The translations under genes were made by a program, and so were the position numbers. 21,083 nucleotides of DNA from JBOGEB01 sp050743125 (GTDB lineage Bacteria; Actinomycetota; Nitriliruptoria; Euzebyales; Egibacteraceae). A model generated the notes under the pieces. That model did no database searches, was not told the origin of the DNA, and saw nothing but the letters and a program-made list of their open reading frames with translations. Shown piece after piece: positions 14,974 to 21,083 of the stretch. Location: the NCBI GenBank assembly GCA_050743125.1, contig JBOGEB010000062.1, forward strand, positions 1 to 21,083, read 5' to 3'. Position 1 is the first letter of the stretch. Each line of letters opens with the position of its first letter.

Positions 14974-15016
14974 CCGGGTACCTGTGAGAACACGGGTAAT
15001 GCTGAAGGCGCACGGG
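14974..15016. promoter_or_regulatory. Phased CGGG boxes and palindrome upstream of the small-protein/DUF6879 unit (copy 1)
   Basis: Same arrangement as at 14149-14191: boxes at 14974 (CCGGG), 14992 and 15012 (ACGGG), again 18 and 20 bp apart, with ACCTGTG-AGAA-CACGGGT at 14980-14997. The core between the first two boxes is identical in the two copies while flanks vary, as expected for a selected operator or a recent duplication. Confidence 0.55.
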
Positions 15017-15080
15017 CAGCGAGTCAAGAGGTTACACGGGCGCTGCGGCAGGGCGGTCTGGTCGCTCTCCCCTAGGGCGC

Positions 15081-15120
15081 GCGACCGGGCCGCGACCGGG
15101 CCGCGACCGGGCCGCGACCG
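15081..15120. repeat. 11-bp tandem repeat, 3.6 units
   Basis: GCGACCGGGCC occurs three times in perfect tandem (15081, 15092, 15103), followed by the partial unit GCGACCG. It lies between the cysteine-rich pair and the first small-protein unit. The period is close to one helical turn. It could be a phased binding site or simple replication slippage. Confidence 0.8.
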
Positions 15121-15141
15121 CTTGAGAGGCGCTCGGGTGCG

Positions 15142-15411
15142 CTAGCCCAAGCGCTGTGCCGGCGGTCTTGGCAGCAACGGTCGTGGGCGCTTCTTCGGCA
15201 GCGACCACGAGGCGTGCAGCCCGTCCCGCGGATCGCTGAGGAAGCTCACCCGCCACGCGAGGTCGCACTTGGCGCAGGGCGCGTCTTGGGTCACGGTGAG
15301 ATCGGTGACGTCACGGGGCAGGCGGACCGCGCGCGTGCAGCAGGGAGTCCGCACCTCGTAGTACAGCCGGGTGCTGACGACCCGGAAGGGGCTACGGCTG
15401 GGGGCGCTCAT
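15142..15411 (-). CDS. Small cysteine-rich protein, 89 aa (copy 2, partner B)
   Basis: Homologue of 11810-12043: MSAPSRSPF start, RLYYEVRTPCCT, DAPCAKCDLAWRVSF and a basic C-terminal extension (KKRPRPLLPRPP) about 12 residues longer than the other copy. The start at 15411 is chosen by alignment with copy 1. It overlaps the 3' end of the broken partner A by 20 nt, the same overlap as in copy 1. The CC pair and CxxC are conserved, supporting a structural zinc site. Confidence 0.65.
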   Translation of the reverse strand: MSAPSRSPFRVVSTRLYYEVRTPCCTRAVRLPRDVTDLTVTQDAPCAKCDLAWRVSFLSDPRDGLHASWSLPKKRPRPLLPRPPAQRLG

Positions 15412-15600
15412 CGCAGCCCAGCTCCGCAGGCGCCGCGGCGGGCATGCGCGCGGCGACACGCCAGCGGCAGCAGTCGCCGCATGGCTGTGCCAGCCAGTCC
15501 CCGTGCCACAGCGACCCACGGACGACGAAGAGCTCGTCGGCCGGCCTGGCCGCAGCCCGAGCACACCAGCCGCTCAGGCGTTCCGCCCCCCTTGGCCGCC
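15392..15600 (-). pseudogene. Zinc-ribbon-like protein, frameshifted (copy 2, partner A)
   Basis: The first half (LVCSGCGQA) is in one frame, and the second half (ADELFVVRGSLWHGDWLAQP and on) is in another. Direct comparison with copy 1 shows a net loss of 5 nt between the codons for CSGCG and ADE(F/L). The gene as sequenced cannot make a protein with both CxxC motifs. A start at the ATG at 15646 would give a protein without the first CxxC. The left boundary is approximate. Confidence 0.65.
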
Positions 15601-15636
15601 TCCCCGCCGACGCCGGGCCGGGGGCGCAGCACGGAC

Positions 15637-15680
15637 GAGTATACATCCATAAAGGTGAGTATACATGAGTAAGGATGTAT
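15637..15680. promoter_or_regulatory. GAGTATACAT direct repeats with outer inverted repeat
   Basis: GAGTATACAT occurs at 15637-15646 and 15657-15666, a 20-bp period. ATACATCC (15641-15648) also pairs with GGATGTAT (15673-15680). On the minus strand each direct repeat presents TATACT, a good -10 box. This AT-rich patch sits just downstream of XRE copy 2 and upstream of its cysteine-rich pair, so it probably is the promoter/operator of that pair. Confidence 0.5.
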
Positions 15681-15712
15681 GAGCAGGCTGGGATGTGGCG
15701 TTGCGGTCGGGC

Positions 15713-16588
15713 CTAGCGGAACCGGGCGCTGATCTCGGTGAGAAGCGCGCGGGCGTGCGCGCGGTACACCGCGGTCTCGCCGAGTCCGCGGAACAGATCG
15801 AGGTAGAAGCCGACCTTGTCCGGATCCCGGATGATCACCTGATCGGTGTCCGTGTTCACGTGGACCCACGCGTCCTCTTCGTGGTCGGCATCCCCACAGT
15901 CGACTTCTCCATAAATGACAAACGCATGCGAGGCGGGCACCGTCACCTCGGCGTCCAAGGGGATCAGCCCGATCGACAGGTTGGGCAGGTCGAGGAGCGC
16001 GGTGATCCGGTCGAGCTGGCCGACGAGGACGCGCGGTGGCGCGAGCCTGCGGCGCAGCGCCTCCTCCGTGATCAGGAAGTGCAACCACTTGGATTCGTCG
16101 TGCAGGATGATCTGGCGGTCCATCCGTGCCTTCACTGCGTCCGCGACGTCGTGATGGCCGTGGGCACTGCCGAACTTGAAGACGCAGCGGGCGTACTCCG
16201 CGGTCTGCAGCAGCCCGGGCACGAAGTACGTCTGGAAGTTGCGGATCGTGGAGACCTCGGCCTCGAGCCGGCCGAAGCGGGCCTGCTGGCGCGCAAGCCC
16301 GGCGCGGAGCTGGTGATCCCAAGCGGAGGTCTCGGTCAGCGCCGCCTCGGCCAGCTCGGCCAGCTCGGCCAGCTCGGCCGCGTCGGCACCGCAAGCGCGT
16401 GCCCAGGCATCCACGGTGAGCGCCGACGGGACCGACTGGCCGAGCTCGTAGCGCGAGACGGACGGCTGCGCCTTGCGGATCCGCTCGCCCAGCTGCTGGC
16501 CCGTCAGCCCGGCGGCGTGCCGCAGATCACGCAGCCGGTCGGCGAGCCGCCGGCCAGCGGGGGTGACGTCGTCGGGGGTAGCGGTCAA
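15713..16588 (-). CDS. XRE-family regulator with DUF5753 domain (copy 2)
   Basis: About 291 aa. Helix-turn-helix at 15-60 (LRHAAGLTGQQLGERIRKAQ, then PSVSRYELGQ) and DUF5753 from about 100, with PGLLQTAEYAR at 124-134. The frame is open to 16765, but the upstream part is Arg-rich and overlaps another ORF. I chose the TTG at 16588 because it lies a few residues before the conserved fold, forms a TTGA overlap with the upstream ORF's stop and has AAGGA about 11 nt upstream. A 9-bp direct repeat encodes AELAELAEL at about 71-79, so that helix probably grew by slippage. It is diverged from copy 1 and need not bind the same site. Confidence 0.85.
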   Translation of the reverse strand: MTATPDDVTPAGRRLADRLRDLRHAAGLTGQQLGERIRKAQPSVSRYELGQSVPSALTVDAWARACGADAAELAELAELAEAALTETSAWDHQLRAGLARQQARFGRLEAEVSTIRNFQTYFVPGLLQTAEYARCVFKFGSAHGHHDVADAVKARMDRQIILHDESKWLHFLITEEALRRRLAPPRVLVGQLDRITALLDLPNLSIGLIPLDAEVTVPASHAFVIYGEVDCGDADHEEDAWVHVNTDTDQVIIRDPDKVGFYLDLFRGLGETAVYRAHARALLTEISARFR

Positions 16589-16926
16589 GCGGTGCGGCGA
16601 TCCTTGTGTCTGGCGATGCCCCCGTCCAGCGGCACCGCATAGGCAACGGCGGAACCTCGCTCCCGGAGACGCCGATCGAGCTGGTCGGCGCGTTCGGGAC
16701 GCCCTTTGTCGTCGTAGTGAATCACGACCGCACGCTGATCGTCGAACGGAGAGGTCCGTGCGCACCGCGCGTCAGGGTGGACCTCCCGGTCGACCAGGGG
16801 GGTCTCGTAGCCGGCTGCCCTGTCTCCGCATGGGCGGGGGTCTTGGGCGGCAGGTCGAACGCGTGCGCCTGAGCCCGTCGCGACGCTGTCCGCGTTTCGG
16901 CGACTCCACGCGTTGCTGGACTCCAC
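16585..16926 (-). CDS. Hypothetical protein overlapping the XRE copy 2 start
   Basis: The C-terminal 50 residues look like real protein (AVVIHYDDKGRPERADQLD, then GSAVAYAVPLDGG), while the N-terminal half is Arg/Pro-rich. The annotated GTG at 16926 has no ribosome binding site, and a shorter start such as the GTG before IHYDDKG is possible. The stop overlaps the proposed XRE TTG start by TTGA. I recognise no family. It may be a small protein co-translated with the regulator, or the tail of a decayed gene. Confidence 0.35.
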   Translation of the reverse strand: MESSNAWSRRNADSVATGSGARVRPAAQDPRPCGDRAAGYETPLVDREVHPDARCARTSPFDDQRAVVIHYDDKGRPERADQLDRRLRERGSAVAYAVPLDGGIARHKDRRTA

Positions 16927-17058
16927 CCGTGGAGGCGGAGCCGGCCTTTGCTGAGCGCGCGGACCAGCTCGGCTTCGCCCTCCACCCGTCGCTGGGGTCA
17001 GCGAGCTCGCAGGCGCAGACCGTGGCGCAGACGAACCGGTGTGGCTCCCTACGGCGCC

Positions 17059-17349
17059 TTATCTGTGCAGGGGCCGGACAGCCACCACCCGGGCGCGCGC
17101 CTGGCCGCTGGGTGTTGAGTAGATGATGCGGTCTCCCGCCTGGCGACCGGCGAGGGCGCGGCCGAGCGGGCTGTCCGAGGTGAGGGTCGTGGCCTCCTCG
17201 CCCGCGGCGATCTCTTCGATGATGGCGGCAACCCGCAGGGTGACCTCGGTGCCAGCCTGGAGGCCTTCAGGCGTGTCCGCCGTCTCTTCCGTTACGATCC
17301 CATGGGCGAGCAGGTCAGGGACTTCTGTGATGCGCGCGTCCACCCGCAC
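17059..17349 (-). pseudogene. GreA/GreB-type transcription factor, C-terminal domain only
   Basis: The 96-residue frame matches the C-terminal FKBP-like domain of GreA-family proteins: GTEVTLRVA, then TSDSPLGRALAGRQAGDRI and STPSGQARARVVAV. The preceding DARITEVPDLLAHGIV looks like the last turn of the N-terminal coiled coil. The rest of the coiled coil, which carries the acidic tip that enters the RNA polymerase secondary channel, is missing. An in-frame TAG stands immediately before the GTG at 17349, exactly at the edge of the 104-bp repeat. I infer truncation by that element. A domain-only protein could still be made from this GTG, but it would lack transcript-cleavage function. Confidence 0.65.
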
Positions 17350-17540
17350 CTAGTGGTCCGCGCGGAAAAACCCGTGGCATTCGGGCGCACCTGCGTCCCG
17401 CCTCGCGGCGTTGCGGATCGCTCGAGGACAACCAGTACACGGCGCGACCCGCGCGGAGCGCTTCGTCTTGCGAGGCGGGGAGCACTCCGCCCGGGCCCTC
17501 GGTGCCAATGGAACTTTCCGCTTGGACCACTAGGAGTGGG
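17343..17540. mobile_element. MITE-like element with 26-bp inverted ends
   Basis: The 26 nt at 17343-17368 and at 17515-17540 are inverted repeats matching at 22 of 26 positions (core TTTCCGC..GGACCACTAGG). They enclose 146 nt, including most of repeat copy 2. The left side abuts the truncated GreA-like gene and the right side abuts aldo/keto reductase remnants. No transposase is encoded and I could not find a clear target duplication. Size and structure suit a miniature inverted-repeat element, but the right arm may also be fortuitous overlap with coding remnant. Confidence 0.45.
17351..17454 (-). repeat. 104-bp interspersed repeat, copy 2 (inverted)
   Basis: Reverse complement of 6249-6352 with 93 of 104 positions identical and no gaps by hand alignment. 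The CCTCG...CGAGG mini-stem is kept in both. It lies about 11 kb from copy 1, so the pair could support inversion of the whole accessory region between them. Confidence 0.7.
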
Positions 17541-17870
17541 CGTCGAGGAGAACGGAGCCGTGGCGTTGCGGCTCGGGGCCTCGGCCTGAAGCTGGTCGAC
17601 ACCATCGAGATGGGCGCCGACGGCGCCGCAGAGGAGCCCGTCGTCGAAGGATCGGCGGACGCCGCCGCGGTGTCACACGGACGATCGCCGCCGGCGAGCG
17701 CGCCCTCGGCGCTGACCGGCTCGACCTCTGCCTCCTACACTGGCGCGGCCGTACGTCGCTGAAGGAGACGCTCGACGCCTTTCGCGACGACGTCTGGGAC
17801 TTGGCGGAATTCGTTGCTCTCCGCGACGGCGCGGCCGTTACGGCCGACCAGGTCCGACCACGACCGCGTA
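17541..17870 (+). pseudogene. Aldo/keto reductase remnant
   Basis: Pieces of a typical AKR are spread over three frames: ENGAVALRLG (17553 on), then LVDTIEMGADGAAEEPVVEG, which corresponds to the catalytic-Asp/Tyr region (normally DTAEMYGDG; the Tyr position is lost here), then TIAAGERALGADRLDLCLLHWRGR, split here as TIAAGERALGAD and RLDLCLLHWRGR, and TSLKETLDAF. After a deletion comes DLAEFVALRDGAAVTADQV. Frameshifts and missing segments show it is dead. No C-terminal half is present. Confidence 0.65.
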
Positions 17871-17934
17871 GCAGGGTGGGCCGCATGGGGTAGGCTATGA
17901 GCGAACACATGTTTGGAGGGGTGGGGGCAGGCTT

Positions 17935-20900
17935 ATGGAGGACGTGATCGGGGGCGACGTGCTTGCCGGGTTTCATCCGGCGGTGCGGGCCTGGTTCGAG
18001 GGGCGTTTCCCGCACGGTCCGACCGAGCCGCAGGCGGCGGGTTGGCCGGCGATCGCCGCGGGCCGCGACACGCTGATCTCGGCGCCGACCGGGTCGGGCA
18101 AGACCCTGGCGGCGTTTTTGGTGTGCATCGACCGGTTGTACCGGGCCGCCGAGCGGGGCGTCGAGGTCGATCACCGGGCGCAGGTCGTCTACGTGTCGCC
18201 GCTCAAAGCCCTGGCCGTGGACATCCAGCAGAACCTGGAGGCGCCGCTCGCGGAGATCTCACGGATCGCCGCTGCGCATGGTCTGCCCGCCCCGGACCTG
18301 CGGGTGGGCGTTCGTACCGGTGACACGCCGCCCTCGGTGCGGGCGGCGATGACGAAACGCCCCCCGAACTTTGTGATCACCACCCCGGAGTCCCTGTACC
18401 TGTTGCTCACCGCGGAGCGCAGCCGAGCGGTGCTGGGATCCGTAGACACGGTCATTGTCGATGAGATCCATGCGGCGGCGCGAGACAAACGCGGGTCGCA
18501 TCTCGCCCTTTCGCTCGAGCGTCTCGAGCACGTCTGCGACCGCCGGCCGCAGCGCATCGGCCTGTCCGCGACGGTGCGTCCCGTCGAGGCCATGGCCCGC
18601 TTCCTGGTGGGGGCGGGCCCCGGGCGTTCCGAGCCCGACGGTCGCCCTCGATGCGTGGTGGTGGACGTCGGCCACCGGCGCGACCTCGATCTTGCCGTCG
18701 AGCTCCCGGACGGCGAGCTGGAGGCGGTCGCGTCGGCAGAGCAGCTCGCGGAGGTCCTCGACCGCATCGCCGCCCACGTGCTGGCGCATCGCACCACGCT
18801 GGTGTTCGTCAACACCCGGCGGATGTCCGAGCGCCTCGCCCATCTGCTCGCCGAACGCCTCGGCGACGACGCGGTCGCCTCCCATCACGGCAGCCTGTCC
18901 AAACAGCGTCGGCTGCGGGTCGAGGAGCGTCTGCGCGCGGGCGACCTGCGGGCACTGGTCGCGACCGCCTCGCTTGAGCTGGGAATCGACATCGGGCCGG
19001 TCGAGCTGGTGTGCCAGATCGGCTCGCCGCGCAGCCTTGCGACGTTCCTGCAGCGGGTGGGCCGGTCAGGTCATCAGCGTGGCGGCATTCCCAAGGGGCG
19101 CCTGTATCCGTTGACCCGCGACGAGCTGGTGGAGTGCGCCGCGCTGCTGGCCGGGGTGCGGGCAGGCCGTCTCGACGCGATCCACCCGCCGGTCGCTCCG
19201 CTGGACATCCTGGCGCAGCAGATCGTCGCGGAGTGCGCCGCCCAAGAGTGGCGCGAGGATGAGCTGTTCTCGCTGGTGCGCCGCGCCGCTCCCTTTGCGG
19301 AGCTTTGCCGGGACGACTTCGACGAGGTCGTCGAGCTGGTGTCGGAGGGCATCCAGACGGGCAGAGGACGGCGCGCTGCGTACGTCCACCGTGACCGGGT
19401 GGGTGGTCTGCTCCGGGGCCGGCGCGGCGCGCGGCTCGCGGCGCTCACCTCGGGCGGGGCCATTCCCGAGGTCGCCGACTACCGGGTGGTCGCCGACCCC
19501 GACGACACCTTCGTCGGCACGGTCAACGAGGACTGGGCGATCGAGAGCATGGCCGGCGACGTGTTCCTGCTCGGCAGCACCTCGTGGCGTATCCGTCGGG
19601 TGGAGCCGGGCACGGTGCGGGTGGTCGACGCGGCCGGCGCGCCGCCCTCGGTGCCGTTCTGGCTGGGGGAGGCGCCCGCGCGGACCGAGGAGCTGTCGGA
19701 CGAGGTCGCGTCCTTGCGGGCTGGTGTGGACGGCGCTCTGGCGGCTGGCGACCTGCCCGGCGCCGTCGGGTGGCTGCGGGCGCGGGCCGGGATCGACGCG
19801 GTCGCGGCTGAGATGGTCGTCCGCTACCTGGCGGCGGGGCGGGCTGCGCTCGGGTGTTTGCCTACGCTCGACGACGTCGTGTTCGAGCGGTTCTTCGACG
19901 AGACCGGAGGCATGCAGCTCGTGGTGCACGCCCCCTACGGCGGCCGGGTCAACCGGGCCTTCGGCCTCGCGCTGCGCAAACGCTTCTGCAAGACCTTCGA
20001 CTTCGAGCTACAGGCGGCCGCCAGCGACGACGCGATCGTGCTGTCCCTCGGCCCGCAGCACAGCTTCCCCCTGCCTGACGTGGCGAGGTTCCTGTCGTCG
20101 AAGACGGCAGAGGACGTTCTGTCGCAGGCGGTGCTCACCTCGCCGATGTTCGCCACGCGCTGGCGCTGGAACCTCAACCGGGCGCTGGCGGTCCTGCGGT
20201 TCCGGGGCGGGAGCAAGAACCCGCCGCCCATCCAGCGGATGGAGTCGGACGACCTGATGGCTGCGGTGTTCCCCACGCTCGCCGCGTGCCAGGAGAACGT
20301 GAGCGGGCCCATCGCGATCCCCGACCACCCGCTGGTGCGGCAGACCATGCACGACTGCCTGCACGAGGCCATGGACGCCGATGGCCTCGTGCGCCTTGTC
20401 CGTGGGTTCGAAACGGACGCGGTCCGCGTGCATTTCCGTGACAGCACCGAGCCGTCGCCGCTCGCCCACGAGATCCTCAACGGCCGGCCATACACGTTCC
20501 TCGACGACGCGCCCCTGGAGGAGCGTCGCACCCGGGCCGTGCAGCTCCGCCGGGGCCTGCCTTTGGAGGGGACCGACCTCGGCCGTCTCGACCCCGACGC
20601 GATCGAGCGGGTCCGAGCCGAGGCGCGTTCCGAGCCCCGGGACCCCGACGAGCTGCACGACGTGCTCATGTCGCTGGTGGTGAGCCGCTCCGTGACCGAG
20701 TGGCAAACGCAGTTCGACGCGCTGGTCGAGGCGGGCCGGGCCGCGACGCTGCGCACCGGCGACGCGCTGCTGTGGGTTGTGATCGAGCGCCGGCCCGCCG
20801 CCGAGGCGCTGTTCCCGGATGCGAGCTTCGCCCCCGACGCGCCGCCGCCAGCGGTGATCGCCTCGAAGCCGCCGCCCGAGCCTGAGGTTGCCGCCGATCT

Positions 20901-21083
20901 GGCTATCCGCGGCCATCTCGACGCGCTCGGCCCCGTCACCGTCGCCGAGCTCAGCGCCGCGACCGGGCTGTCGGAGGACGCGGTGGCGGTCGCCCTGATC
21001 CGGCTCGAGGCGGAGGGGTTCGCGCTGCGGGGCCGCTTCTCGCCGCGGCCAGAGCCCGAAGAGGAGTTCTGCGCCCGCCGGCT
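17935..21083 (+). CDS. lhr: Lhr-type ATP-dependent DNA helicase (3' end outside window)
   Basis: The frame runs open for 1049 codons to the window edge, consistent with the roughly 1500-aa bacterial Lhr. Motif I APTGSGKT is at 50-57, the Walker B box DEIH at 176-179, motif III LSAT follows, and motif VI QRVGRSGH is at 373-380. After the two RecA domains come the winged-helix and Lhr-specific domains (stretches such as PLDILAQQIVAECAA and MFATRWRWNLNRAL are typical). Lhr is a 3'-5' translocase involved in DNA repair and induced by damage in mycobacteria. I chose the ATG at 17935; GTG codons at 17944 (GGAGG 2 nt upstream, too close) and 17959 are alternatives. The gene looks intact and chromosomal, marking the right flank of the accessory region. 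Confidence 0.93.
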   Translation, partial: MEDVIGGDVLAGFHPAVRAWFEGRFPHGPTEPQAAGWPAIAAGRDTLISAPTGSGKTLAAFLVCIDRLYRAAERGVEVDHRAQVVYVSPLKALAVDIQQNLEAPLAEISRIAAAHGLPAPDLRVGVRTGDTPPSVRAAMTKRPPNFVITTPESLYLLLTAERSRAVLGSVDTVIVDEIHAAARDKRGSHLALSLERLEHVCDRRPQRIGLSATVRPVEAMARFLVGAGPGRSEPDGRPRCVVVDVGHRRDLDLAVELPDGELEAVASAEQLAEVLDRIAAHVLAHRTTLVFVNTRRMSERLAHLLAERLGDDAVASHHGSLSKQRRLRVEERLRAGDLRALVATASLELGIDIGPVELVCQIGSPRSLATFLQRVGRSGHQRGGIPKGRLYPLTRDELVECAALLAGVRAGRLDAIHPPVAPLDILAQQIVAECAAQEWREDELFSLVRRAAPFAELCRDDFDEVVELVSEGIQTGRGRRAAYVHRDRVGGLLRGRRGARLAALTSGGAIPEVADYRVVADPDDTFVGTVNEDWAIESMAGDVFLLGSTSWRIRRVEPGTVRVVDAAGAPPSVPFWLGEAPARTEELSDEVASLRAGVDGALAAGDLPGAVGWLRARAGIDAVAAEMVVRYLAAGRAALGCLPTLDDVVFERFFDETGGMQLVVHAPYGGRVNRAFGLALRKRFCKTFDFELQAAASDDAIVLSLGPQHSFPLPDVARFLSSKTAEDVLSQAVLTSPMFATRWRWNLNRALAVLRFRGGSKNPPPIQRMESDDLMAAVFPTLAACQENVSGPIAIPDHPLVRQTMHDCLHEAMDADGLVRLVRGFETDAVRVHFRDSTEPSPLAHEILNGRPYTFLDDAPLEERRTRAVQLRRGLPLEGTDLGRLDPDAIERVRAEARSEPRDPDELHDVLMSLVVSRSVTEWQTQFDALVEAGRAATLRTGDALLWVVIERRPAAEALFPDASFAPDAPPPAVIASKPPPEPEVAADLAIRGHLDALGPVTVAELSAATGLSEDAVAVALIRLEAEGFALRGRFSPRPEPEEEFCARR

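Noticed and set aside
14139..15020. CRISPR-like array
   Set aside because: The repeated blocks are two copies of an upstream region of duplicated genes, not regularly spaced repeats with unique spacers.
1..21083. tRNA, rRNA or riboswitch genes
   Set aside because: I found no cloverleaf with conserved T-loop sequence and no rRNA signature by eye; a covariance-model scan would be decisive.

Overview
The window looks like chromosomal DNA of a high-GC actinomycete. The GC content, the strong third-position GC bias, the frequent GTG/TTG starts and the gene families all point that way: DUF5753 XRE regulators paired with DUF6879 proteins, a DUF222-HNH endonuclease, a GreA C-terminal domain protein and a large Lhr-type helicase. 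The exact genus cannot be read from the sequence.

Region 1 (1-6107, all minus strand) is a biosynthetic block read leftwards. It holds an isoprenyl diphosphate synthase, then a phosphoheptose isomerase (gmhA) overlapping a bifunctional heptose kinase/adenylyltransferase (hldE) by 4 nt, then a Gfo/Idh-type oxidoreductase and a radical SAM/SPASM-type enzyme 3 nt apart, then a 63-residue unknown. GmhA and HldE should turn sedoheptulose 7-phosphate into ADP-D-glycero-heptose apart from the phosphatase step. The two redox enzymes are plausible tailoring enzymes for that sugar or a product carrying it. A G-tract-rich leader precedes the prenyl synthase.

Region 2 (about 6200-7820) is decayed. It contains one copy of a 104-bp repeat, a broken YjbQ/UPF0047 gene and fragments of an IS3-family orfA/orfB.

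Region 3 (7821-9953, plus strand) is the most interesting part. A 41-codon gene with a textbook ribosome binding site encodes a short acidic segment followed by a hydrophobic C-terminal helix. It is followed by a polytopic M50 zinc protease with an N-terminal PqqD-like (RiPP recognition) domain and a C-terminal domain that may be HlyD-like. A 51-codon frame overlaps the protease stop by ATGA. I read this as a candidate compact ribosomal-peptide system: precursor plus maturation/export protease, with no recognisable tailoring enzyme.

Region 4 (9954-11597) has a gene-free stretch and a DUF222-HNH gene broken by a frameshift inside its HNH domain. Its promoter is well formed and predicts a leaderless mRNA.

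Region 5 (11810-16926, all minus strand) is a duplicated regulatory island. In transcription order it reads: unknown ORF, XRE-DUF5753 (copy 2), cysteine-rich pair (one frameshifted), small acidic protein + DUF6879, a second small protein + DUF6879, XRE-DUF5753 (copy 1), cysteine-rich pair. The upstream control region of the two small-protein/DUF6879 pairs is duplicated with them and carries three phased ACGGG/CCCGT boxes around a 7-4-7 palindrome.

Region 6 (17059-21083) has a GreA-like gene cut at its 5' end exactly at the edge of the second, inverted copy of the 104-bp repeat. That copy lies inside a roughly 198-bp MITE-like structure. Next come remnants of an aldo/keto reductase, and then the first 1049 codons of an Lhr helicase that runs off the right end.
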